A stretch of 64,000 bases of DNA from Glycine soja. Its lineage: Eukaryota; Streptophyta; Magnoliopsida; Fabales; Fabaceae. The notes under the pieces are model-generated. The model saw only the letters and a list, made by a program, of their open reading frames with translations, did no database searches and was not told the DNA's origin. Numbering within the stretch: position 1 is the stretch's first letter; each line of letters starts with the position of its first letter. The position numbers were made by a program, and so were the translations under genes. This document shows positions 13,436 through 26,280 of this stretch, piece by piece. The stretch lies in assembly GCF_004193775.1 (NCBI RefSeq), contig NW_021143947.1, positions 26,219 through 90,218 of the forward strand. Reading direction: 5' to 3'.

Positions 13436-14857
13436 ATGCTCAAAATTGAACAACGGAACCTCTCGAGAAATTTAAATGATAATAAATTTTCACTCGGATG
13501 TCCGATTCAGGCGCATCATATATCGAGACGCTCGAAATTGAACAAAGGAAGTTCTCGAGAAATTAAAATTGTCATAACTTTTAACTCGGATGTCCGATTC
13601 AGGCATATCAGATATCGAGACACTCGAAATTAAAAAACGGAATCTCTCGACAAATTCAAATGGTCATAACTTTTCATACGGAGGTCCGATTCAAGCACAT
13701 CACATATGGAGACGCCCGAAATTTAACCACGGAAGATCTCGAGAAATTCAAATGGTCATAACTTTTCACACGGAGGTCCGACTCAGGCACATCACATATT
13801 GAGACGCTCGAAATTGACCAACGGAAGCTTTCGAGAAATTCAAATGGTCATAGGCTATCACACGGAGGTCCGATTCAGGAACATCACATATCGGGACGCT
13901 CGAAATTGAAAAACGGAAGCTCTCGAGAAATTGAAATGGTCATAACCTTTCACTCGGATGTCCGATTCAAGTACATCACATATGGAGACGCCCGAAATTT
14001 AACCACGGAAGATCTCGAGAAATTCAAATGGTCATAACTTTTCACACGGAGGTCCGACTCAGGCACATCACATATTGAGACGCCCGAAATTGAACCACGG
14101 AAGATCTCGAGAAATTGAAATGGTCATAACTTTTCACTCGGATGTCCGATTCAGGGGCATAATATATCGAGATGCTCAAAATTGAACAACGGAACCTCTC
14201 GAGAAATTTAAATGATAATAAATTTTCACTCGGATGTCCGATTCAGGCGCATCATATATCGAGACGCTCGAAATTGAACAAAGGAAGTTCTAGAGAAATT
14301 AAAATTGTCATAACTTTTAACTCGGATGTCCGATTCAGGCATATCAGATATGGAGACGCCCGAAATTGAACCACGGAAGATCTCGAGAAATTGAAATGGT
14401 CATAACTTTTCACTCGGATGTCCGATTCAGGGCCATAATATATCGAGACGCTCGAAATTAAAAAACGGAATCTCTCGAGAAATTCAAATGGTCATAACTT
14501 TTCATACGGAGGTCCGATTCAAGCACGTCACATATGAAGACGCCTGAAATTTAACCACGGAAGATCTCGAGAAATTCAAATGGTCATAACTTTTCACACG
14601 GAGGTCCGACTCAGGCACATCACATATTGAGACGCTCGAAATTGAACAACGGAAGCTTTCGAGAAATTCAAATGGTCATAGGTTATCACACGGAGGTCCG
14701 ATTCAGGAACATCTAATATCGGGACGCTCGAAATTGAAAAATGGAAGCTCTCAAGAAATTGAAATGGTCATAACCTTTCACTCGGATGTCCGATTCAAGT
14801 ACATCACATATGGAGACGCCCGAAATTTAACCACGGAAGATCTCGAGAAATTCAAAT
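13436..14857. repeat. 17-monomer composite unit (8 + 9), copy 2, truncated
   Basis: This copy repeats 11872-13293 at an offset of 1,564 bp. It includes the 8-mer at 13436-14171 and most of the 9-mer from 14172. Close to its end it accumulates private changes (CATCTAATATCGGG near 14711, AATGGAAGCTCTCAAG near 14739) and the match stops near 14857, where TAGTTATAAC replaces TGGTCATAAC. No gene is present. Confidence 0.8.
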
Positions 14858-14904
14858 AGTTATAACTTTTCACACAGAGGTCCAATTCAAGCACATCATA
14901 TATC

Positions 14905-15866
14905 GAGACGCTCGAAATTGAACAACGAAATCTCTCGAGAAATTCAAATGGTCATAAATTATCACACGGAGGTCCGATTCAGGCGCATCATATATCGAGA
15001 CGCTCGAAATTGAACAATGGAAGCTCTCGACAATTTAAAATTGTCATAACTTTTCACTCGGATGTCCGATTCAGGCACATCAGATATCGAGACGCTCGAT
15101 ATTAAAAAATGGAACATCTCGAGAAATTCAAATTGTCATAACTTTTCACACGGAGGTCCGATTCAAGTACATCACATATGGAGACGCCCGAAATTTAACC
15201 ATGGAAGATCTCGAGAAATTCAAATGGTCATAACTTTTCACATGGACGTCCGATTCAAGTACATCACATATCGAGACGCTCGAAATTGAACAACGAAATC
15301 TCTCGAGAAATTCAAATGGTCATAAATTATCACACGGAGGTCCGATTCAGGCGCATCATATATCGAGACGCTCGAAATTGAACAATGGAAGCTCTCGACA
15401 ATTTAAAATTGTCATAACTTTTCACTCGGATGTCCGATTCAGGCACATCAGATATCGAGACGCTCGATATTAAAAAATGGAACATCTCGAGAAATTCAAA
15501 TTGTCATAACTTTTCACACGGAGGTCCGATTCAAGTACATCACATATGGAGACGCCCGAAATTTAACCATGGAAGATCTCGAGAAATTCAAATGGTCATA
15601 ACTTTTCACATGGACGTCCGATTCAAGTACATCACATATCGAGACGCTCGAAATTGAACAACGAAATCTCTCGAGAAATTCAAATGGTCATAAATTATCA
15701 CACGGAGGTCCGATTCAGGCGCATCATATATCGAGACGCTCGAAATTGAACAATGGAAGCTCTCGACAATTTAAAATTGTCATAACTTTTCACTCGGATG
15801 TCCGATTCAGGCACATCAGATATCGAGACGCTCGATATTAAAAAATGGAACATCTCGAGAAATTCA
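14905..15866. repeat. 4-monomer higher-order repeat, about 2.6 copies
   Basis: Units of 368 bp start at 14905, 15273 and 15641, the last being cut short near 15866. Each contains in order an ACGAAATCTCTCG monomer, an AATGGAAGCTCTCGACAATT monomer, a CTCGATATTAAAAAATGG monomer and a monomer with CATGGACGTCCG. Adjacent copies look identical by eye from 14905 on, which suggests recent amplification. No gene is present. Confidence 0.85.
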
Positions 15867-16416
15867 AATGGTCATAAATTATCACACGGACGTCCGATTC
15901 AGGCGCATCATATATCGAGACGCTCTAAATTGAACAACGGAAGCTCTCGAGAAATTTAAATGGTCATAACCTTCCACTCGGATGTCCGATTCAAGTACAT
16001 CACATATGGAGACGCCCGAAATTTAACCACGGATGATCTCGAGAAATTCAAATTGTTATAACTTTTCACACAGAGGTCCAATTCAAGCACATCATATATC
16101 GAGACGCTCGAAATTGAACAACGAAATCTCTCGAGAAATTCAAATGGTCATAAATTATCACACGGACGTCCGATTCAGGCGCATCATATATCGAGACGCT
16201 CTAAATTGAACAACGGAAGCTCTCGAGAAATTTAAATGGTCATAACCTTCCACTCGGATGTCCGATTCAAGTACATCACATATGGAGACGCCCGAAATTT
16301 AACCACGGATGATCTCGAGAAATTCAAATTGTTATAACTTTTCACACAGAGGTCCAATTCAAGCACATCATATATCGAGACGCTCGAAATTGAACAACGA
16401 AATCTCTCGAGAAATT
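15865..16416. repeat. 3-monomer higher-order repeat, two copies (276 bp each)
   Basis: Copies lie at about 15865-16140 and 16141-16416. Shared variants are CACACGGACGTCCG, GACGCTCTAAATTG, ACCTTCCACTCGG, CCACGGATGATCTC and CAAATTGTTATAAC. The match stops where the third copy would begin: TTTAAATGATAAT replaces TTCAAATGGTCAT. The first copy begins where the preceding 4-monomer array is truncated. Confidence 0.8.
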
Positions 16417-18100
16417 TAAATGATAATAAATTTTCACTAGGTATTCCGATTCAGGCGCATCATATATCGAGACGCTCGAAATTGAACAAAGGAAGCTCTC
16501 GAGAAATTAAAATTGTCATAACTTTTAACTCGGATGTCCGATTCAGGCATATCAGATATCGAGACGCTCGAAATTGAACAACGGAAGCTCTCGAGAAATT
16601 TAAATGGTCATAACTTTTCCCACGGAGGTCCAATTCAGGCGCATCATATATCGAGACGCTCGAAATTGAACAACGGAAGCTCTCGAGAAATTCAAATGGT
16701 CATAACTTTTCACACGGAGGTCCGATTCAAGCACATCACATATGGAGACGCCCGAAATTTAACCACGGAAGATCTCGAGAAATTCAAATGGTCATAACTT
16801 TTCACACGGAGGTTCGATTCAAGTACATCATATATCGAGACGCTCGAAATTGAACAACGAAATCTCTCGAGAAATTCAAATGGTCATAAGTTATCACACG
16901 GAGGTCCGATTCAGTAACATCACATATCTGGACGCTCGAAATTGAAAAACGGAAGCTCTCGAGAAATTGAAATTTTCATAACTTTTCACTCGGATGTCCG
17001 ATTCAGGCACATCATATATCGAGACGCTCGAAATTCAACAATGGAAGCTCTCGAGAAATTAAAATTGTCATAACTTTTCACTCGGATGTCCGATTCAGGC
17101 ATATCAGATATCGAGACTCTCGAAATTAAAAAACGGAATCTCTCGAGAAATTCAAATGGTCATAACTTTTCACACGGAAGTCCGATTCAAGCACATCACA
17201 TATGGAGACTCCCGAAATTTAACCACGGAAGATCTCGAGAAATTCAAATGGTCATAACTTTTCACACGGAGGTCTGACTCAGGCACATCACATATTGAGA
17301 CACTCGAAATTGAACAACGGAAGCTTTCGAGAAATTCAAATGGTCATAGGTTATCACACGGAGGTCCGATTCAGGAACATCACATATCGGGACGCTCGAA
17401 ATTGAAAAACGGAAGCTCTCGAGAAATTGAAATTTTCATAACTTTACACTCGGATGTCCGATTCAGGCACATGAGATATCGAGACGCTCGAAATTAAACA
17501 ACGGAAGCTCTCGAGAAATTCAAATGGTCATAACTTTTCACACAAAGGTTCGATTGAGGCACATCACATATGGAGACGCCCGAAATTGAACCACGAAAGA
17601 TCTCGAGAAATTGAAATGGTCATAACTTTTCACTCGGATGTCCGATTCAGGCGCATAATATATCGAGATGCTCAAAATTGAACAACGAAAGCTCTCGAGA
17701 AATTTAAATGATCATATATTTTCACTCGGATGTCCGATTCAGGCACATCATATATCGAGACGCCCGAAATTGAACAATGGAAGCTCTCGAGAAATTAAAA
17801 TTGTCATAACTTTTCACTCGGATGTACGATTCAGGCACATCAGATATCGAGACGCTCGAAATTGAACAACGGAAGCTCTCGAGAAATTTAAATGATCATA
17901 AATTTTCACTCGGATATCCGATTCGGGCGCATCATATATCGAGACGCTCGAAATTGAACAACGAAATCTCTCGAGAAATTCAAATGGTCATAACTTTTCA
18001 CACGGAGGTCCGATTCAAGCGCATCACATATGGAGACGTTCGAAATTGAACCATGCAAGCTCTTGAGAAATTGAAATTGTCATAACTTTTCACTCAGATG
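16417..18100. repeat. Heterogeneous monomers, no clear higher-order unit
   Basis: About 18 monomers keep the 92-bp spacing without an obvious internal period. Several resemble the 8-monomer-unit types, for example GCTTTCGAG with TCATAGGTTATC near 17324 and ATATCGGGACGC near 17386. A GTATTCCGATTC box near 16441 is a private variant. I see no gene, transposon or unique sequence. Confidence 0.7.
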
Positions 18101-18372
18101 TCCGATGCAGGCACATCATATATTGAGATGCTCGAAATTGAACAACGGAAGCTCTCGAGAGAAATTCTAATGGTCATAAGTTATCACACGGAGGTCCGAT
18201 TCAGGAACATCACATATTGAGACGCTCGAAATTGAACAACGGATGCGCTCGAGAAAATATGGTCATAAGTTATCACACGGAGGTCCGATTCAGGAACATC
18301 ACATATCGAGACGTTCGAAATTGAACAACGGAAGCTCTCGAAAAATTGAAATGGTCATAACCTTTCACTCGG
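18100..18372. repeat. Monomers with an insertion and a deletion (register disturbance)
   Basis: Near 18157 the CTCGAG block reads CTCGAGAGAAATTC, a 2-bp gain from GA duplication. About 90 bp later, near 18250, CTCGAGAAAATATGG has lost 3 bp relative to the usual CTCGAGAAATTCAAATGG block. The net shift is -1 bp, so the array returns almost to register. Such indels are rare in this window. Confidence 0.75.
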
Positions 18373-19936
18373 ATGTCCGATTCAGGCGCATCATATATCG
18401 AGACGCTCAAAATTGAACAATGGAAGCTCTCTAGAAATTCAAATGGTCATAAGTTATCACGCGGAGGTGAGATTCTGGAAAATCACATATCGAGACGCTC
18501 GAAATTGAACAAAGGAAGCTCTCGAGAAATTGAAATGGTTATAACCCTTCACTCGGATGTCCGATTCGGGCGCTTAATATATCGAGACGCTCGAAATTGA
18601 ACAACGGAAGCTCTCGAGAAATTAAAATTGTCATAACTTTCCACTCGGTTGTCCGATTCAAGCACATCACATATGGAGACGCCCGAAATTGAACCACGGA
18701 AGCTCTTGGGAAATTGAAATGGTCATAACTTTTCACTCGGATGTCCGATACAGGCACATCATACATTGAGATGGTCGAAATTGAACAACGGAAGCTCTCG
18801 ATAAATTCAAATGGTCATAAGTTATCACACGGAGGTCCGATTCAGGAACATCACATATCGAGACGCTCGAAATTGAACAACGGAAGCTCTCGAGATATTG
18901 AAATGGTCATAAGCTTTCACTCGAATGTCCGATTCAGGCGCATCATATATCGAGACGCTCGAAATTGAACAACGAAATCTCTCGAGATATTCAAATGGTC
19001 ATAACTTTTCACACAGAGGTCCGATTCAAGCGCATCACATATGGAGATGTTCGAAATTGAACCACGGAAGCTCTTGAGAAATTGAAATTGTCATAACTTT
19101 TCACTCAGATGTCCGATTCAGGCACATCATATATTGAGATGCTCGAAATTGAACAACGGAAGCTCTCGAGAAATTCTAATGGTCATAACTTTTCACTCGG
19201 ATGTCCAATTCAGGCAGATCATATATTGAGATGCTCGAAATTGAACAACGGAAGCTCTCGAGAAATTGAAATGGTTATAAGTTATCACACGGAAGTCCGA
19301 TTCAGGAATATCACATATCGAGACGCTCGAAATTGAACAACGGAAGCTCTCGAGATATTGAAATGGTCATAACCTTTCACTCGAATGTCCGATTCAGGCA
19401 CATCATATATCGAGACGCTCAACATTGAACAATGGAAGCCCTCGATAAATTAAAATTGTCATAACTTTTCACTCGGATGTCCGATTCAAGCACATCAGAT
19501 ATCGAGAGACTCGAAATTGAAAAACGGAAGATCTCGAGAAATTCAAATGGTCATAACTTTTCACATGGACGTCCGATTCAGGCGCATCACATATGGAGAT
19601 GTTCGAAATTGAACCACGGAAGCTCTTGAGAAATTGAAATTGTCATAACTTTTCACTCGGATGTCCGATTCAGACACATCATATATTGAGATGCTCGAAA
19701 TTGAACAACGGAAGCTCTCGAGAAATTAAAATTGACATAACTTTCCACTCGGATGTCCGATTCAGGAACATCACATATGGAGACGCCCGAAATTGAACCA
19801 CGGAAGCTCTTGACAAATTGAAATTGTCATAACTTTTCACTCGGATGTCTGATTCAGGAACATCACATATCGAGACGCCCGAAATTGAACCACGGAAGCT
19901 CTTTAGAAATTGAAATTGTCATAACTTTTCACTCGG
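18373..19936. repeat. Heterogeneous monomers; GAGATATTGAAATGG subfamily appears
   Basis: These monomers introduce a subtype with GAGATATTGAAATGG followed by CACTCGAATGTCC, near 18893 and 19353, and an ATTGAGATGGTCG subtype near 18767. A distinctive GATTCTGGAA variant occurs near 18471. The 92-bp spacing is kept. No gene or insertion is seen. Confidence 0.7.
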
Positions 19937-21960
19937 ATGTCCGATTCAGGCACATCATATATTGAGATGGTCGAAATTGAAAAACGGAAGCTCTCAAGAA
20001 AATCAAATGGTCATAAGTTATCACACGAAGGTCCGATTCAGAAACATCACATATCGAGACGCTCGAAATTGAACAACGGAAGCTCTCGAGATATTGAAAT
20101 GGTCATAACCTTACACTCGAATGTCCGATTCAGGCGCATCATATATTGAGACGCTCAAAATTGAACAATGGAAGCTCTCGATAAATTAAAAGTTTCCTAA
20201 CTTTTCACTCGGATGTTCGATTCAGGCACATCAGATATCGAGACGCTCGAAATTAAACAACGGAAGATCTCGAGAAATTCAAATGGTCATAACTTTTCAT
20301 ATGGACGTCCGATTCAGGCGCATCATATATCGAGACGCTCGAAATTGAACAACGGAAGCTCTCGAGAAATTGAAATGGTCATAACCTTTCACTCGAATGT
20401 CCGATTCATGCGCATCATATATCGAGACGCTCAAAATTGAACAATGGAAGCTCTCGATAAATTAAAAGTTTCCTAACTTTTCACTCGGATGTTCGATTCA
20501 GGCACATCAGATATCGAGACGCTCGAAATTAAACAACGGAAGATCTCGAGAAATTCAAATGGTCATAACTTTTCATATGGACGTCCGATTCAGGCGCATC
20601 ATATATCGAGACGCTCGAAATTGAACAACGAAAGCTCTCGAGATATTGAAATGGTCATAACCTTTCACTCGAATGTCCGATTCAGGCACATCATATATCG
20701 AGACGCTCAACATTGAACAATGGAAGCCCTCGATAAATTAAAATTGTCATAACTTTTCACTCTGATGTCCGATTCAGGCACATTACATATCGAGACGCTC
20801 GAAATTGAACAACGGAAGATCTCGAGAAATTCAAATGGTCATAACTTTTCACATGGACATCCGATTCAGGCGCATCACATATGGAGACGTTCGAAATTGA
20901 ACCACGGAAGCTCTTTAGAAATTGAAATTGTCATAACTTTTCACTCGGATGTCCGATTCAGACACATCATATATTGAGATGCTCGAAATTAAACAACGGA
21001 AGCTCTCGAGAATTTAAAATTGTCATAACTTTCCACTCGTATATCCAATTCAAGCACATCACATATGGAGACGCCCGAAATTGAACCACGGAAGCTCTTG
21101 AGAAATTGAAATTGGCATAACTTTTCACTCGGATGTCCGATTCAGGCACATCATATATTGAGATGGTTGAAATTGAACAACGGAAGCTCTCGAGAAAATC
21201 AAATGGTCATAAGTTATCATACGGAGGTCCGATTCAGGAACATCACATATCGACATGCTCGAAATTGAACAACGGAAGCTCTCGAGATATTGAAATGGTC
21301 ATAACCTTTCACTCGAATGTCCGACTAAGGCGCATCATATATCGGGACGCTCGAAATTAAAAAACAGAACCTCTCGAGAACTTCAAATAGTTATAACTTT
21401 TCACACGGAGGTCCGATTCAAGCACATCACATATGGAGACGCCCAAAATTGAACCACGGAAGATGTCGAGAAATTCAAATGGTCATAACATTTCACTCGG
21501 ATGTCCGATTCAGGCACATCATATATTGAGATGGTCGAAATTGAACAACAGAAGCTCTCGAGAAACTCAAATGGTCATAAGTTATCACACGGAGGTCCTA
21601 TTCAGGAACATCACATATCGAGACGCTCGAAATTGAACAACGGAAGCTCTCGAGATATTGAAATGGTCATAACCTTTCACTAGAATGTCCGATTCAGGCG
21701 CATCATATATTGAGACGCTCAAAATTGAACAATGGAAGCTCTCGATAAATTAAAATTGTCCTAACTTTTCACTCGGATGTTCGATTCAGGCAAATCAGAT
21801 ATCGAGACGCTCGAAATTGAAAAACGGAAGATCTCGAGAATTTCAAATGGTCATAACTTTTCATATGGACGTCCGATTTAGGCGCATCACATATGGAGAC
21901 GTTCGAAATTGAACCACGGAAGCTCTTGAGAAATTGAAATTGTCATAACTTTTCACTCGG
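19937..21960. repeat. 22-monomer segment, copy 1
   Basis: These 2,024 bp are followed directly by a shortened copy. The first two monomers (ATTGAGATGGTCGAAATTGA with CACACGAAGGTCC and ATTCAGAAACATC) recur at 21961. It contains its own 3-monomer duplication at 20213-20488 and 20489-20764, marked by ATGTTCGATTCAGG and TTCATATGGACGTCC. Other rare marks are ACTCGTATATCC near 21035, ATCGACATGCTCG near 21249, GAAGATGTCGAG near 21460 and GTCCTATTCAGG near 21595. Confidence 0.75.
20213..20764. repeat. 3-monomer duplication inside the 22-monomer segment
   Basis: Two 276-bp copies share ATGTTCGATTCAGG, a GGAAGATCTCGAG monomer, TTTTCATATGGACG and AGTTTCCTAACTTTTC. The third monomer differs: GATTCATGCGCATC in the first copy against GATTCAGGCACATC in the second, so the second copy has mixed ancestry. 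Only the first version persists in the downstream copy, near 22335. Confidence 0.75.
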
Positions 21961-23616
21961 ATGTCCGATTCAGGCACATCATATATTGAGATGGTCGAAA
22001 TTGAAAAACGGAAGCTCTCGAGAAAATCAAATGGTCATAAGTTATCACACGAAGGTCCGATTCAGAAACATCACATATCGAGACGCTCGAAATTGAACAA
22101 CGGAAGCTCTCGAGATATTGAAATGGTCATAACCTTACACTCGAATGTTCGATTCAGGCACATCAGATATCGAGACGCTCGAAATTAAACAACGGAAGAT
22201 CTCGAGAAATTCAAATGGTCATAACTTTTCATATGGACGTCCGATTCAGGCGCATCATATATCGAGACGCTCGAAATTGAAAAACGGAAGCTCTCGAGAA
22301 ATTGAAATGGTCATAACCTTTCACTCGAATGTCCGATTCATGCGCATCATATATCGAGACGCTCAAAATTGAACAATGGAAGCTCTCGATAAATTAAAAT
22401 TGTCATAACTTTTCACTCGAATGTCCGATTCAGGCACATTACATATCGAGACGCTCGAAATTGAACAACGGAAGATCTCGAGAAATTCAAATGGTCATAA
22501 CTTTTCACATGGACATCCGATTCAGGCGCATCACATATGGAGACGTTCGAAATTGAACCACGGAAGCTCTTGAGAAATTGAAATTGTCATAACTTTTCAC
22601 TCGGATGTCCGATTCAGACACATCATATATTGAGATGCTCGAAATTAAACAACGGAAGCTCTCGAGAATTTAAAATTGTCATAACTTTCCACTCGTATAT
22701 CCAATTCAAGCACATCACATATGGAGACGCCCGAAATTGAACCACGGAAGCTCTTGAGAAATTGAAATTGTCGTAACTTTTCACTCGGATGTCCGACTCA
22801 GGCACATCATATATTGAGATGGTTGAAATTGAACAACGGAAGCTCTCGAGAAAATCAAATGGTCATAAGTTATCATACGGAGGTCCGATTCAGGAACATC
22901 ACATATCGACATGCTCGAAATTGAACAACGGAAGCTCTCGAGATATTGAAATGGTCATAACCTTTCACTCGAATGTCCGACTAAGGCGCATCATATATCG
23001 AGACGCTCGAAATTTAAAAACAGAACCTCTCGAGAACTTCAAATAGTTATAACTTTTCACACGGAGGTCCGATTCAAGCACATCACATATGGAGACGCCC
23101 AAAATTGAACCACGGAAGATGTCGAGAAATTCAAATGGTCATAACATTTCACTCGGATGTCCGATTCAGGCACATCATATATTGAGATGGTCGAAATTGA
23201 ACAACAGAAGCTCTCGAGAAACTCAAATGGTCATAAGTTATCACACGGAGGTCCTATTCAGGAACATCACATATCGAGACGCTCGAAATTGAACAACGGA
23301 AGCTCTCGAGATATTGAAATGGTCATAACCTTTCACTAGAATGTCCGATTCAGGCGCATCATATATTGAGACGCTCAAAATTGAACAATGGAAGCTCTAG
23401 ATAAATTAAAATTGTCCTAACTTTTCACTCGGATGTTCGATTCAGGCAAATCAGATATCGAGACGCTCGAAATTGAACAACGGAAGATCTCGAGAATTTC
23501 AAATGGTCATAACTTTTCATATGGACGTCCGATTTAGGCGCATCACATATGGAGACGTTCGAAATTGAACCACGGAAGCTCTTGAGAAATTGAAATTGTC
23601 ATAACTTTTCACTCGG
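21961..23616. repeat. 22-monomer segment, copy 2, shortened to 18 monomers
   Basis: 21961-22144 matches 19937-20120 (offset 2,024). 22145-22420 matches 20213-20488 (offset 1,932). 22421-23616 matches 20765-21960 (offset 1,656). The stepwise offset changes equal the loss of one monomer and then of three monomers, both exact multiples of 92 bp, so losses happened by in-register exchange. Rare marks such as ACTCGTATATCC, ATCGACATGCTCG and GTCCTATTCAGG are kept. Confidence 0.75.
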
Positions 23617-26280
23617 ATGTCCGATTCAGACACGTCATATATTGAGATGCTCGAAATTGAACAACGGAAGCTCTCGAGAATTTAAAATTGTCATAACTTT
23701 CCACTCGGATGTCCAATTCAAGCACATCACATATGGAGACGCCCGAAATTGAACCACGAAAGCTCTTTAGAAATTGAAATTGTCATAACTTTTCACTCGG
23801 ATGTCTGATTCAGGCACATCATATATTGAGATGGTCGAAATTGAACAACGGAAGCTCTCGAGAAAATCAAATGGTCATAAGTTATCACACGGAGGTCCGA
23901 TTCAGGAACATCACATATGGAGACGTTCGAAATTGAACCACGATAGCTCTTGAGAAATTGAAATTGTCATAACTTTTCACTCGGATGTCCGATTCAGGCG
24001 CATCATATATTGAGACACTTAAAATTGAACTACGGAAGATCTCGAGAAATTGAAATTGTCATTACTTTTAACTTGGATGTCCGATTCAAGCAATCACATA
24101 TGGAGACGCCCGAAATTGAACGACAGAAGACCTCGATAAATTCAAATGGTCATAACTTTTCACATGGAGGTCCAATTCAGGCGCATCATATATCGAGACG
24201 CTCGAAATTGAACAACGGAAGCTCTCGAGAAATTGAAATGGTCATAACCTTTCACTCGAATGTCCGATTCATGCGCATCATATATCGAGACACTCAAAAT
24301 TGAACAATGGAAGCTCTCGATAAATTAAAATTGTCATAACTTTTCACTCGGATGTCCGATTCAGGCACATTACATATCGAGACGCTCGAAATTGAACAAC
24401 GGAAGATCTCGAGAAATTCAAATGGTCATAACTTTTCACATGGACATCCGATTCAGGCGCATCACATATGGAGACGTTCGAAATTGAACCACGGAAGCTC
24501 TTGAGAAATTGAAATTGTCATAACTTTTCACTCGGATGTCCGATTCAGGCACATCATATATTGAGATGGTCGAAATTAAACAACGGAAGCTCTCGAGATA
24601 TTCAAATGGTCATAAGTTATCACACGGAGGTCCGATTCAGGAACATCACATATCGAGACACTCGAAATTGAACAACGAAAGCTCTCGAGATATTGAAATG
24701 GTCATAACCTTTCACTCGAATGTCCGATTCAGGCGCATCATATATCGAGACGCTCGAAATTGAACAAAGGAAGCTCTCGAGAAATTAAAATTGTCATAAA
24801 TTTTCACTCGGATGTCCGATTCAGGCATATCAGATATCGAGACGCTCGAAATTAAAAAACAGAACCTCTCGAGAAATTCAAATAGTTATAACTTTTCACA
24901 CGGAGGTCCGATTCAAGCACATCACATATGGAGACGCCCAAAATTGAACCACGGAAGATCTCGAGAAATTCAAATGGTCATAACATTTCACTCGGATGTT
25001 CGATTCAGGCACATCATATATTGAGATGGTCGAAATTAAACAACGGAAGCTCTCGAGATATTCAAATGGTCATAAGTTATCACACGGAGGTCCGATTCAG
25101 GAACATCACATATCGAGACGCTTGAAATTGAACAACGGAAGCTCTCAAGATATTGAAATGGTCATAACCTTTCACTCGAATGTCCGATTCAGGCGCATCA
25201 TATATTGAGACGCTCAAAATTGAACAATGGAAGCTCTCGATAAATTAAAATTGTCCTAACTTTTCACTCGGATGTTCGATTCAGGCAAATCAGATATCGA
25301 GACGCTCGAAATTGAACAACAGAAGATCTCGAGAAATTCAAATGGTCATAACTTTTCACATGGACATCCGATTCAGGCGCATCACATATGGAGACGTTCG
25401 AAATTGAACCACGGAAGCTCTTGAGAAATTGAAATTCTCATAACTTTTCACTCGGATGTCCGATTCAGACACATCATATATTGAGATGCTCGAAATTAAA
25501 CAACGGAAGCTCTCGAGAATTTAAAATTGTCATAACTTTCCACTCGGATGTCTGATTCAAGCACATCACATATGGAGACGCCCGAAATTGAACCACGGAA
25601 GCTCTTGAGAAATTGAAATTGTCATAACTTTTCACTCGGATGTCCGATTCAGGATCATATATTGAGATGGTCGAAATTGAACAACGGAAGCTCTCGACAA
25701 ATTCAAATGGTCATAAGTTATCACACGGAGGTCCGATTCAGGAACATCACATATCGAGACGCTCGAAATTGAACAACAGAAGCTCTCGAGAGATTGAAAT
25801 GGTCATAACCTTTCACTCGAATGTCTGATTCAGGCGCATCATATATCGAGAGGCTTGAAATTGAACAAAGGAAGCTCTCGAGAAATTAAAATTGTCATAA
25901 CTTTTCACTCGGATGTCCGATTCAGGCATATCAGATATCGATACGCTCGAAATTAAAAAACAGAACCTCTCGAGAAATTCAAATAGTTATAACTTTTCAC
26001 ACGGAGGTCCGATTAAAGCACATCACATATGGAGACGCTCGAAATTGAACAAAGGAAGCTCTCGAGAAATTCAAATGGTCATAAATTATCACACGGAGGT
26101 CCGATTGAGGCGCATCATATATCGAGACGCTCGAAATTGAACAACGGAAGCTCTCGAGAAATTTAAATGATCATAAATTTTCACTCGGATGTCCGACTCA
26201 GGCGCATCATATATCGAGACGCTCGAAATTGAACAACGGAAGCTCTCGAGAAATTTAAATGATCATAAATTTTCACTCAG
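23617..26280. repeat. Heterogeneous monomers with two small deletions
   Basis: Monomers of the ATTGAGATGGTCG and GAGATATTGAAATGG subtypes predominate to about 25900. Near 24091 the block reads CAAGCAATCACATATGG, 1 bp short. Near 25651 it reads CAGGATCATATATTGAG, 3 bp short. From about 26026 the monomers change to the TTTAAATGATCATAAATTTT type that dominates the next block. No gene or insertion is visible. Confidence 0.7.
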
